From positions 1-12,108 of the forward strand of contig JAGVEP010000114.1 in the NCBI GenBank assembly GCA_020058145.1: a DNA stretch of 12,108 bases. Direction: 5' to 3'. The notes below the pieces were generated by a model. The model had not been told where the DNA came from and did not search any database. It saw only the letters and a list, made by a program, of their open reading frames with translations. Position numbers and translations under genes: made by a program. This DNA comes from Phycisphaerae bacterium (lineage in GTDB: Bacteria > Planctomycetota > Phycisphaerae > UBA1845 > Fen-1342). Numbering within the stretch: the first letter of the stretch is position 1; the number at the start of each line of letters is the position of its first letter. Positions 7,210 to 12,108 of the stretch are shown here, piece after piece.

Positions 7210-7280
7210 GTGCCACTGCTGTGTCAGCAGTGCCCTCACGGTAGTGGTTTCGGCCAGCACTGCTCGCAGAGCAGTGGCAC
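7210..7280. repeat. 71-bp palindromic element with 11-bp terminal inverted repeats
   Basis: The ends are a perfect inverted repeat, GTGCCACTGCT (7210-7220) and AGCAGTGGCAC (7270-7280). Each end is also one arm of its own hairpin: CACTGCTG/CAGCAGTG (7214-7221/7225-7232, loop TGT) and CACTGCTC/GAGCAGTG (7258-7265/7269-7276, loop GCA). It thus can form one long stem or two short ones. There is no coding content. Its right end coincides with the point where similarity to the molybdo-subunit C-terminus stops, suggesting insertion into that debris. Confidence 0.6.
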
Positions 7281-7363
7281 GCAGCCGCCACGGCGCCGAA
7301 GGGCGGCAGCGTGCTGCCTCCATCGATTTCCCGGGCGACGAAGGGCGCACGCCCGTACACCTG
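7280..7363 (-). pseudogene. Decayed C-terminal fragment of a second molybdopterin-binding subunit
   Basis: On the minus strand this stretch reads RAPFVAREIDGGSTLPPFGA with flanks. Over 28 residues, 16 are identical to the intact subunit at about residues 968-995 (RGPFGAKEIGEGSTLPVLGA region), and the DNA remains alignable with 8041-8115. This is the family's active-site motif segment, so chance similarity is unlikely. Nothing upstream or downstream continues the homology: the DUF2283 gene ends eight bases away on one side and a palindromic element abuts on the other. It is most simply the remnant of a tandem paralogue or of a partial duplication. Confidence 0.6.
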
Positions 7364-7370
7364 GGTTCTG

Positions 7371-7649
7371 TCACGCAGCGGCCAGGGGCCGCAAGTCATC
7401 GGCCGTGACCGGGTCCTGGTTCACGGCGGCCAAGGCGCGATTCAACCTTTCCAGCGATACCCTGCTCGGTGCGGTGATCTCGATGCCGATCGCCCGACCG
7501 TCCGCGGCGAAGTCGATCAATAAGCCCTCTTCGTGGCGTACCGTGCGGACGCTCGCATCCCCTGGGTTTCTCGGGAGATAGAGGTATGCGGCCAGAGGGT
7601 TACCGTTGCGGAAGGTGACTTCCAGGTAGCGCGGTTTCACCGGTTTCAT
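7371..7649 (-). CDS. DUF2283-like protein, putative antitoxin partner
   Basis: A 92-residue soluble protein. The pattern PRYLEVTFRNGNPLAAYLYL, then EGLLIDFAADGRAIGIEI (about 41-58), matches DUF2283-type small proteins, whose hallmark is a strand-turn-strand ending in D-x-x-G-x-x-x-G-I-E-I. The start at 7649 is fixed by the ATGA overlap with the stop of the DUF4258 gene upstream, so the two are translationally coupled; the longer reading from 7769 would run through that gene and is rejected. DUF4258/DUF2283 pairs have a toxin-antitoxin-like arrangement, and DUF2283 is the likelier antitoxin. That role is inference. The protein ends next to a decayed molybdo-subunit fragment. Confidence 0.68.
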   Translation of the reverse strand: MKPVKPRYLEVTFRNGNPLAAYLYLPRNPGDASVRTVRHEEGLLIDFAADGRAIGIEITAPSRVSLERLNRALAAVNQDPVTADDLRPLAAA

Positions 7650-7918
7650 CTTGTCACTCCGGACTGTAGGACCGGATAGGCGGTCACGACCACGAGAACC
7701 TGCTCGGGCGGCACGGGTTCGACGATGATCTCCCAGGCCTGCCCCGCGCGCCGCGTTTCCACGACCCAACGACCCGGCTCATAGTCCTTATGATAGGCTG
7801 ACGCGTCCTCGAGCATCAAGCGCAATTCAGCTTCGCTGAAGCGGCGGTCCGTCATGCGCTTGAGCAAATGCGGGGACAGCTCCAACTCCCAGGCCCACCA
7901 GACAGGCCACTCCATCAT
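7646..7918 (-). CDS. DUF4258-like protein, putative RelE-type toxin of a TA pair
   Basis: A 90-residue protein with the DUF4258 pattern: ELSPHLLKRMTDRRFSEAEL (about 14-33, the H-x-x-x-R-M-x-x-R-x-x-x-E-x-E motif), GRWVVETRRAGQAWEIIVEP (about 49-68) and VLVVVTAYP near the end. I place DUF4258 near the RelE/ParE-like fold, so an RNA- or gyrase-directed toxin is possible, though no activity is established for this group to my knowledge. GGAGG lies five bases before the first of two adjacent ATGs. It starts 14 bases after the stop of the molybdo-enzyme gene and overlaps the DUF2283 gene by four bases, so it probably rides on the enzyme operon's transcript. Confidence 0.7.
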   Translation of the reverse strand: MMEWPVWWAWELELSPHLLKRMTDRRFSEAELRLMLEDASAYHKDYEPGRWVVETRRAGQAWEIIVEPVPPEQVLVVVTAYPVLQSGVTR

Positions 7919-7932
7919 CGCTGCCTCCTACG

Positions 7933-10900
7933 CTACGACGCCGCCGATTTTTCCACTAACTGCTTGTCGCGGAGGGCCTTCAGAATCTTCTCCGGCGTAA
8001 TCGGCAGGTCCTTGATCCACACGCCGGTGGCGTTGGCGATCGCATGCGCGACCGCGCCGAGCACGGGCAGCGTGCTGCCTTCGCCGATTTCCTTGGCACC
8101 AAAGGGTCCGCGCGGCTCGTAGGAGTCCACGATTCCGCTGAATATCTCGGGCGCGTCCTTGATCGTCATGATCGGGTAACCGTGCAGATTCGGATTCAGA
8201 ATCTGGCCACGCCCGTCAAACTGCACGTCTTCGAGCAGGGTCTCGCTCGCGCCCATGACGACCGCACCTTCGACCTGGCCGTGTACCATCTGCGGGTTGA
8301 TCGGCGTGCCGCAGTCGTGGAAGTCGGTAAAGCGCTCAATTCTGACCTTGCCCGTTTCCAGGTCCACGGCGACTTCGCAAACGGCGCTGCCGAACGAGTA
8401 CGCCGGGCTGGTGCCCACGGTCGACCCTTTGTACTCGCCACCCAGGCCGTCCGGCGGCTTGTAACAGCCGGTACCGACGAGCGGACCGTTGGCGTTGAAA
8501 TACTGGCGGGCGACCTCCTCCCAAGGGACGCTGGGCGACGCGGCGATTTTGGATCTTGGATTTTGGATTTTGGATTGGCTGCCGCACTCGCTGGCGCTTC
8601 GTGTTCTGACGCACTCACCGGCGGCGACAAACATCTGGCCGTCGCGCGCAATGACTTCCGTGGGTTCACAGCCCAGCAGTTTCGCCGCGTACGGCTTTAG
8701 CTTCTCGACAACGGCTACCCCGGCCCTGGAGACCGCGTGGCCGGCCATCAGCGTGACGCGCGAGGAATAGGCGCCCAAGTCGAGCGGCGAAATGTCGCTG
8801 TCCTCGCTACGGATGCGGACCCGCGACATCGGGATGCCGAGCGATTCGGCGCACATCTGCACCAGGATGGTATCGCTGCCTTGCCCGATCTCGGCCGCGC
8901 CGATCAGCAGCACGGCGGCCATGCCATCCTCACTGACCTTCACAATGGCGTTGGCGTGCGGGAAAACCGACTTCTTCTGGAAGTGCTCGCGCGGCTTTTC
9001 GTGAGACAGTTGCACCTGCCCGCGATAGATGCAGTAGCCGGCCCCGGAAACGAAGCCGCCGCAACCGACGCCGATGCCTTTGGCGGGCGAGACGCCCACC
9101 CCACCCGGCGAGACGCCCACTGCACTCTCCTTCGCTGGTGCGAGAATCCCTTCTCGCACCTGCTCCCGCGGGAATCCCTTCCCGCGGCCGTTCGCCTCAG
9201 CGTACGCCCGGTACTTCTCGCTGAACCCGCTCTTCTCCGCCACCGCGTCCAGCGTCGCGCGAAATTCGCAACTGCCGACATCCAGATCGTTGACGGTGCG
9301 CGTGTTAGGCGCCATGGCGTTGCGGCGGCGAATCTCAAGCGGGTCAATTCCCAACTCGTCCGCGACCATGTTGAGCAGGCACTCGAACGCGAACCGCGGC
9401 TGCGGCACGCCGTGCCCGCGCATCGCACCACAGGCGGGCTTGTTGGTCATCACGCGATAGCCGTCGTATTTGTAATTGGGGATGTGGTACAGCGTTGGCA
9501 TCATGCTGCCGGCGTAGTAGGCCGTCGCGACGCCGAAGGAGGTGTAGGCTCCGCCGTCCAGGTAGATTTCACTGCGCAGCGCCTGGATGCGTCCGTCGCG
9601 GTCGACGCCGAGCTTGAGTTTCATGTGTTGTTTGTGGCGGCCGCGCCCGTAGTGGAACATCTCTTCGCGTGAGTAGACCATCTTGACCGGGCGCCCGGTT
9701 TTCCGGCTCAGGAAGATGGCGCACAGGTCGAGGGGGTTGGTGGCCGCCTTGCCGCCAAACCCACCGCCGACCGCGGGTCGGAGCACGCGGATCCGGCCCA
9801 AGGGGATATTCAGAACGTGCGCGACCATGTACTGCACGTAGTGCGGCACCTGGGTCGAGGTGTACAGCACCAGCGTGCCGTCGTGGTTCCAGGCCGCGAT
9901 GGCGGCGTGCGGCTCGAGCGGCGCCTGCTGGATGTGATTGCCGGTGAACGCCTCCTCGCGTACGAGATATGACTCCGCGAACGCCCGCTCAATATCGCCG
10001 AAACTCTGTTCCACGTGCGTGTTGATGTTGCGCGGATATTGCTCGTGTACTAGCGGTGCACCTTCGGCCGTGGCCGCCAGGGGGTCGAGGACGGCGGGCA
10101 GTTCCTCGTACTCCACGTCGATAAGCGCTAGCGCCTGCTCCGCGGTCCGTTCGTCAATGGCCGCCACGGCAGCCACGGGGTCGCCGACGTGCCGAACCTT
10201 CACTTTGGCCAGCACGTGTTCGTCGTAGCGGGCGGGCGATACGCCATACATCGTGTCCGGCACGTCCGCGCCGGTGATGACCGCGAGCACGCCCGGCAGC
10301 GCGCGGGCTTTGGTGACGTCGATGCGTTTGAGCCGGCCGTGGGCGATGGGCGAGCCGAGGATTTTGCCGTGGACCATGTTGGGCAGAGCGATGTCGGCGG
10401 TGTAGACCGCGCGCCCGGTGACCTTGTCGGCGGCGTCGACGCGCGGGCTGGAGACGCCGACACTCGATGACGAGTTTGGATTTTGGATTTTGGATTTTGG
10501 ATCGGCAAACGCACTCGCTGGCGCTTCGTGTTCTGAGGGCGGCTTGGCGCACGTGCCGTCGGCGCGGTGGTTCGCACACCGCTCGACGGCGCGCAGGATG
10601 CCCGCGTAGCCGGTGCAGCGGCACAAGTGGCCGGCGAGGGCCTCTTTGATGTCCGGCGTAGCTGGCTTTGGATTACGCTTCAGCAGGGCGGTCGCGGACA
10701 GAACCATCCCGGACGTGCAGAAGCCGCACTGAATCGCCCCCTCAGCGATGAACGACTTCTGGAGCGGCGACAGCTCCCCATTGTGGGCCAGGCCCTCGAC
10801 CGTGGTGATCGCCTTGCCCTCCATTTCCGCGGCGAGCAGTAAACAACTGTTCATGGGCTCGCCATCGACCAGCACGGTACACGCGCCGCAGTCACCGACG

Positions 10901-11025
10901 TTGCAGCCCTTCTTGGTGCCCGTCAGCCGCAGCTTGTCGCGGAGCACGTCGAGCAGCGTTTCACAGGCTTCAACGGCCAACCGGTAGGTTTGACCATTCA
11001 CGTTGAAAGTGCAAAGGGCGGTCAT
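7933..11025 (-). CDS. Molybdenum hydroxylase/reductase subunit: fused [2Fe-2S] domain and molybdopterin-binding domain
   Basis: A 1030-residue member of the xanthine dehydrogenase family. Residues 1-158 are a complete CoxS/HcrC-type [2Fe-2S] subunit: plant-type cluster C41, C46, C49, C61 and second cluster C100, C103, C135, C137. From about 189 on it is a CoxL/XdhA-type Mo subunit (PRVDAADKVTG, AVGGGFGGKAA at 418-428, ACGAMRGHG at 531-539, GAAEIGQGSD at 709-718, GAYSSRVT at 751-758, GPFGAKEIGEG at 973-983 with the catalytic-type Glu). GAYSSRVT and GAKEIGEG recall 4-hydroxybenzoyl-CoA reductase-type alpha subunits, so the substrate need not be xanthine. Electrons would go Mo, 2x[2Fe-2S], then FAD on the separate subunit at 11966-12108. 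Three repeat-derived insertions (about residues 163-188, 615-648, 804-832) account for its length over the roughly 900 residues usual for this fusion. No Shine-Dalgarno is visible; the ATG overlaps an upstream stop (ATGA). Confidence 0.9.
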   Translation of the reverse strand: MTALCTFNVNGQTYRLAVEACETLLDVLRDKLRLTGTKKGCNVGDCGACTVLVDGEPMNSCLLLAAEMEGKAITTVEGLAHNGELSPLQKSFIAEGAIQCGFCTSGMVLSATALLKRNPKPATPDIKEALAGHLCRCTGYAGILRAVERCANHRADGTCAKPPSEHEAPASAFADPKSKIQNPNSSSSVGVSSPRVDAADKVTGRAVYTADIALPNMVHGKILGSPIAHGRLKRIDVTKARALPGVLAVITGADVPDTMYGVSPARYDEHVLAKVKVRHVGDPVAAVAAIDERTAEQALALIDVEYEELPAVLDPLAATAEGAPLVHEQYPRNINTHVEQSFGDIERAFAESYLVREEAFTGNHIQQAPLEPHAAIAAWNHDGTLVLYTSTQVPHYVQYMVAHVLNIPLGRIRVLRPAVGGGFGGKAATNPLDLCAIFLSRKTGRPVKMVYSREEMFHYGRGRHKQHMKLKLGVDRDGRIQALRSEIYLDGGAYTSFGVATAYYAGSMMPTLYHIPNYKYDGYRVMTNKPACGAMRGHGVPQPRFAFECLLNMVADELGIDPLEIRRRNAMAPNTRTVNDLDVGSCEFRATLDAVAEKSGFSEKYRAYAEANGRGKGFPREQVREGILAPAKESAVGVSPGGVGVSPAKGIGVGCGGFVSGAGYCIYRGQVQLSHEKPREHFQKKSVFPHANAIVKVSEDGMAAVLLIGAAEIGQGSDTILVQMCAESLGIPMSRVRIRSEDSDISPLDLGAYSSRVTLMAGHAVSRAGVAVVEKLKPYAAKLLGCEPTEVIARDGQMFVAAGECVRTRSASECGSQSKIQNPRSKIAASPSVPWEEVARQYFNANGPLVGTGCYKPPDGLGGEYKGSTVGTSPAYSFGSAVCEVAVDLETGKVRIERFTDFHDCGTPINPQMVHGQVEGAVVMGASETLLEDVQFDGRGQILNPNLHGYPIMTIKDAPEIFSGIVDSYEPRGPFGAKEIGEGSTLPVLGAVAHAIANATGVWIKDLPITPEKILKALRDKQLVEKSAAS
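8547..8609. repeat. In-frame repeat insertion: heptamer array plus 27-bp core, copy 2
   Basis: On the plus strand, about four near-perfect GGATTTT heptamers (8547-8576) are followed by a 27-bp core (8583-8609). The core is identical base for base to 10510-10536. Here the core is read as RTRSASEC and the array as SKIQNPRSKI, residues about 806-827 of the molybdo-subunit, between VFVAAGE-like and PWEEVARQ family sequence. It is a DNA-level repeat, not a protein domain. Confidence 0.85.
9083..9187. repeat. In-frame insertion with twin hairpins and a 14-bp direct repeat
   Basis: Stem GGTGCGAGAA (9137-9146)/TTCTCGCACC (9151-9160) and stem CCGCGGGAA (9166-9174)/TTCCCGCGG (9179-9187) both enclose the loop TCCC. 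Beside them GGCGAGACGCCCAC occurs twice (9086-9099, 9107-9120), read as GVSP twice. The insertion separates GRGKG from KGIGVGCGGF in the Mo domain (residues about 615-648), where family members run straight through. Confidence 0.75.
10475..10536. repeat. In-frame repeat insertion: heptamer array plus 27-bp core, copy 1 (domain linker)
   Basis: Four GGATTTT-type heptamers (10475-10502) adjoin a 27-bp core (10510-10536) identical to 8583-8609. Here the core is read as SEHEAPASA and the array as DPKSKIQNP, a different reading frame from the other copy. The insertion forms the linker (residues about 163-185) between the complete [2Fe-2S] domain and the Mo domain of the fused gene. Confidence 0.85.
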
Positions 11026-11198
11026 GGTTTAGCCAAATAGCTTGTCGAACATTGCCGGGGCGATCCGATACACCCGCGCGTGTCCGGATGTTCGCTCAGA
11101 ATCGCGCGTCTGAGGTCTTCGTAGCGAGTGCCCCCGGGCCAGGACGCGACGATCTGCCGCGCCAGGTCTCGAATCTCCTTGACGGATAGCTTGGCCAT
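11022..11198 (-). CDS. 58-residue DNA-binding-like fragment coupled to the molybdo-enzyme gene
   Basis: The reading frame starts MAKLSVKEIRDLARQIVASW and continues PGGTRYEDLRRAILSEHPDT (21-40), the N-terminus of a small winged-helix-like family in which PGG-x-R-Y and a following HPDT-P-type turn are usual. From residue 41 the sequence (RGCIGSPRQCSTSYLAKP) no longer looks like the family, so it appears truncated or frameshifted; another frame there gives ARVYRIAPAMFDKLFG. The stop TGA overlaps the ATG of the molybdo-enzyme gene (ATGA) and the start lies 23 bases after the toxin stop. It could be translated simply as a leader that carries ribosomes to the next gene. I do not know a function for the parent family. 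Confidence 0.5.
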   Translation of the reverse strand: MAKLSVKEIRDLARQIVASWPGGTRYEDLRRAILSEHPDTRGCIGSPRQCSTSYLAKP

Positions 11199-11221
11199 CG
11201 TCCGGCTCCAACTCTTGCGAC

Positions 11222-11554
11222 TTACTCGCGCAGAATGCGTACGATCGCCTCAGTTACTTCACCCGACTTCTCGCGCTTCAAACCGCCGATCCGGTACAGG
11301 ATCAAGCGCGTGTCCGCGGTGAAAATCCGGTTGGGACGTACATTGCTGGGGCGCTTCAAGCCGCCCTCCTGGAAGTCCGCATCGCCCAAGCTCAGCGCGT
11401 ACCCGTCGCGCACGTCCCGGCTCGTGATCTGGCAGAGAATCACGTCCTCATCAGAGACGCGGGCGACCACCAGAGCGGGCCGCCGCTTGGCGCGGGTCAG
11501 GTCCGAGAAAGGGAACGGAACGACCACTACATCGCCTTTCACAAATCGGCCCAC
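11222..11554 (-). CDS. PemK/MazF-family toxin (type II toxin-antitoxin)
   Basis: A 110-residue protein of the MazF/PemK fold, an mRNA-cleaving endoribonuclease held inactive by its antitoxin. GDVVVVPFPFSDLTRAKRRP (7-26) and ALVVA are the conserved first strands and loop, with the usual arginine in KRRP; LCQITS (40-45) is the second active-site motif with Thr/Ser; PNRIFTADTRLI and IGGLKREKSGEV close the fold. Length is normal and both catalytic motifs are present, so it is probably active. The start is GTG at 11554 with GGAGGAGG seven bases upstream, inside the antitoxin gene, giving a 16-bp overlap. It lies between the FAD and Mo subunit genes of the molybdo-enzyme. Confidence 0.9.
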   Translation of the reverse strand: MGRFVKGDVVVVPFPFSDLTRAKRRPALVVARVSDEDVILCQITSRDVRDGYALSLGDADFQEGGLKRPSNVRPNRIFTADTRLILYRIGGLKREKSGEVTEAIVRILRE

Positions 11555-11733
11555 GCGGCGTCCTCCTCCGGCCTGAGCCAGTCACGGCCGAGCGCCGGCT
11601 CGCTGGCGATGGCGGTCTCGAACCGCTCGCGGGCAACCTTGTCCCTCAGGTAGCGAATGAAGTCGAGAGCCTCTTCCAGAAGCGGTTCGGGCATCTCCTG
11701 CAATTCCTTCAGCACGATGTCACGCCTTGTCAT
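11539..11733 (-). CDS. Antitoxin of the PemK/MazF pair (DUF2281-like)
   Basis: A 64-residue acidic protein. The N-terminal half (DIVLKELQEMPEPLLEEALD, then FIRYLRDK) is the helix pattern of DUF2281-type antitoxins; the C-terminus (ALGRDWLRPEEDAAWADL) is the Trp-rich tail that commonly ends antitoxins paired with this kind of MazF and probably fills the toxin's active groove. GAGGAG precedes the ATG by about ten bases and overlaps the stop of the DUF2442-like scrap upstream. It overlaps the toxin gene by 16 bp, the standard arrangement. Autoregulation by the pair is expected for the family, but no clear operator is seen in the short upstream gap. Confidence 0.82.
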   Translation of the reverse strand: MTRRDIVLKELQEMPEPLLEEALDFIRYLRDKVARERFETAIASEPALGRDWLRPEEDAAWADL

Positions 11734-11748
11734 CGGTCTACAACTCCT

Positions 11749-11868
11749 CTAAAGATCACTCTCCCCTCGGGTAGCGCCGCCCACAGAACCAAAACCGTTC
11801 TCGAAGCACACTCTAAGCTCCGAGTTCTCGATTGCTCTGACGTTCTTGATCCGTGGTGTTCCTGGCAT
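11749..11868 (-). pseudogene. Truncated DUF2442-like protein
   Basis: A 39-codon frame reads PRIKNVRAIENSELRVCFEN from residue 5, which fits the start of DUF2442 proteins (PRIKxVxxLxxxxLxVxFENG). After the FENG motif the family's continuation is absent and a TAG at 11749 ends the frame, about half the normal length. It starts seven bases after another apparent gene scrap (11876-11938), in the order usual for DUF4160-DUF2442 pairs, which behave like toxin-antitoxin modules. Probably a remnant, though a short protein might still be made. Confidence 0.5.
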
Positions 11869-11875
11869 CGTCGAT

Positions 11876-11938
11876 TCACTCTAGGTCCGGCAGTTGTCTG
11901 AACTCTTGACGGCTCCACATATCAAAGAGCGTACCCAT
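11876..11938 (-). pseudogene. Possible C-terminal scrap of a DUF4160-like protein
   Basis: A short open frame after the FAD-subunit stop ends MGTLFDMWSRQEFRQLPDLE and a TGA at 11876. The tail (ELL/LFDMW then a short polar run ending in PLE-like residues) resembles the end of DUF4160 proteins, and the DUF2442-like scrap immediately follows, which is that protein's usual partner. There is room for only the last 20 residues, so if correct the rest was deleted when it came to lie against the FAD-subunit gene. The identification rests on a weak match plus context. Confidence 0.3.
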
Positions 11939-11965
11939 CACGATATATTGGATCCAGGAAGTACC

Positions 11966-12108
11966 TCACTCGTGACTCGTCTCCTGCGCACGATGCCAGG
12001 CCGCGCGCAGCGCACGGCCGGTCAGCACGCGCACGAGCTCACGCCGGTATTCTGCCGAACCGCGCACATCGGAAATCGGGGCGGCGGCCTGGAAAGCGGC
12101 TCGGGCAG
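11966..12108 (-). CDS. FAD-binding subunit of a xanthine-dehydrogenase-family enzyme, C-terminal end (partial)
   Basis: The last 46 residues of a gene that begins outside the window. ARAAFQAAAPISDVRGSAEY, then RRELVRVLTGRALRAAWHRA, matches the C-terminus of CoxM/XdhB/HcrB-type subunits, where the P-x-x-D-x-R-G-S-A-x-Y-R-R motif is highly conserved. This subunit takes electrons from the [2Fe-2S] clusters of the fused subunit and passes them on through FAD. Its stop lies 941 bp upstream of the fused Mo-subunit start; in most operons of this family the genes are adjacent, and here the gap is filled by a toxin-antitoxin pair and gene scraps. Confidence 0.85.
   Translation of the reverse strand, partial: ARAAFQAAAPISDVRGSAEYRRELVRVLTGRALRAAWHRAQETSHE

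Larger units (their letters stand above)
6905..7370. other. 466-bp gene-free stretch: regulatory-looking sites and gene debris
   Basis: No intact gene is supported here. From left to right it holds a cluster of TTGCC/GGCAA half-sites (6918-6978), an AT-richer segment with overlapping hairpins (7025-7061), an otherwise featureless part to about 7130, a short minus-strand stretch ending in TAA at 7132 that reads like a protein C-terminus (TGYEVSAEVIVPIRIGRQYK, 7135-7194; unidentified, distantly like a DUF4433 tail), a 71-bp palindromic element (7210-7280) and a decayed molybdo-subunit C-terminus (7280-7363). Base composition around 6905-7180 is clearly lower in GC than the neighbouring genes. 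Confidence 0.5.

Noticed and set aside
7371..7769. Longer start for the DUF2283-like gene at 7769
   Set aside because: The first 40 residues would be encoded out of frame within the DUF4258 gene and are Arg/Gly-rich; the ATGA overlap at 7649 gives the natural start.
8547..8580. Short tandem repeats as a possible CRISPR array
   Set aside because: The unit is 7 bp, there are no spacers, and both arrays lie inside an open gene; no cas-like gene is present.
8737..9672. 311-codon open frame on the plus strand
   Set aside because: It lies wholly antisense to the well-supported molybdo-enzyme gene, its translation is Arg/His/Ala-rich without family motifs, and long antisense frames are common in high-GC DNA.
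11730..11918. 62-codon minus-strand frame
   Set aside because: It covers the DUF2442-like scrap in a different frame; its own translation shows no family pattern.
1..12108. tRNA, rRNA or complete insertion sequence
   Set aside because: No cloverleaf with conserved TTCGA-type arm, no rRNA-like stretch and no transposase frame were found by reading either strand.

Overview
This is high-GC bacterial DNA (roughly 60-65% by eye) carrying many short palindromic and heptanucleotide repeats in and between genes. Several of these (reading NPALHLTAAA, KSKIQNP or GVGVSP when translated) are of a kind I associate with Planctomycetota genomes. The phylum call is inference from repeat style and gene content, not from a marker gene. 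The 2-hydroxyacyl-CoA dehydratase/benzoyl-CoA reductase-type iron-sulfur protein and its activator suggest an anaerobic or microaerobic lifestyle.

Layout, left to right. Bases 1-132 are a nested palindromic, MITE-like element. A plus-strand XdhC-family molybdo-enzyme maturation gene follows (237-1199). Every other recognised gene is on the minus strand. Read in the direction of transcription from the right edge: the C-terminal end of a xanthine-dehydrogenase-family FAD subunit (11966-12108, runs off the window); scraps resembling DUF4160 and DUF2442 proteins; an antitoxin/PemK-MazF toxin pair (11539-11733, 11222-11554); a 58-residue DNA-binding-like fragment (11022-11198); a 1030-residue fused [2Fe-2S]/molybdopterin subunit (7933-11025); a DUF4258/DUF2283 pair (7646-7918, 7371-7649); and a 466-bp gene-free stretch with a decayed second copy of a molybdo-subunit C-terminus and a 71-bp palindromic element. 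Then come an Abi-alpha (DUF4393) protein (6176-6904), a 2-hydroxyacyl-CoA dehydratase D-component-like protein (4823-6070) with its ASKHA activator (4046-4816), an HTH plus GIY-YIG protein (3385-3975) and an ADP-forming acyl-CoA synthetase (1215-3296), which converges on xdhC.

How it fits together. FAD subunit, fused FeS/Mo subunit and XdhC would make and mature a molybdenum hydroxylase or reductase; the Mo subunit resembles 4-hydroxybenzoyl-CoA-reductase-type proteins at several motifs. The activator and D-component form a low-potential electron-transfer pair, and the acyl-CoA synthetase can make or consume acyl-CoA. A CoA-thioester/aromatic pathway is a reasonable inference but unproven.

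The most striking point is that the molybdo-enzyme operon is invaded at two scales. Toxin-antitoxin-type genes and their debris sit between the enzyme's subunit genes. Short repeats are inserted in frame inside the fused subunit at three places. One repeat type is stop-free in every frame by arithmetic and lies exactly at the junction of the [2Fe-2S] and Mo domains, where it may have created the gene fusion.
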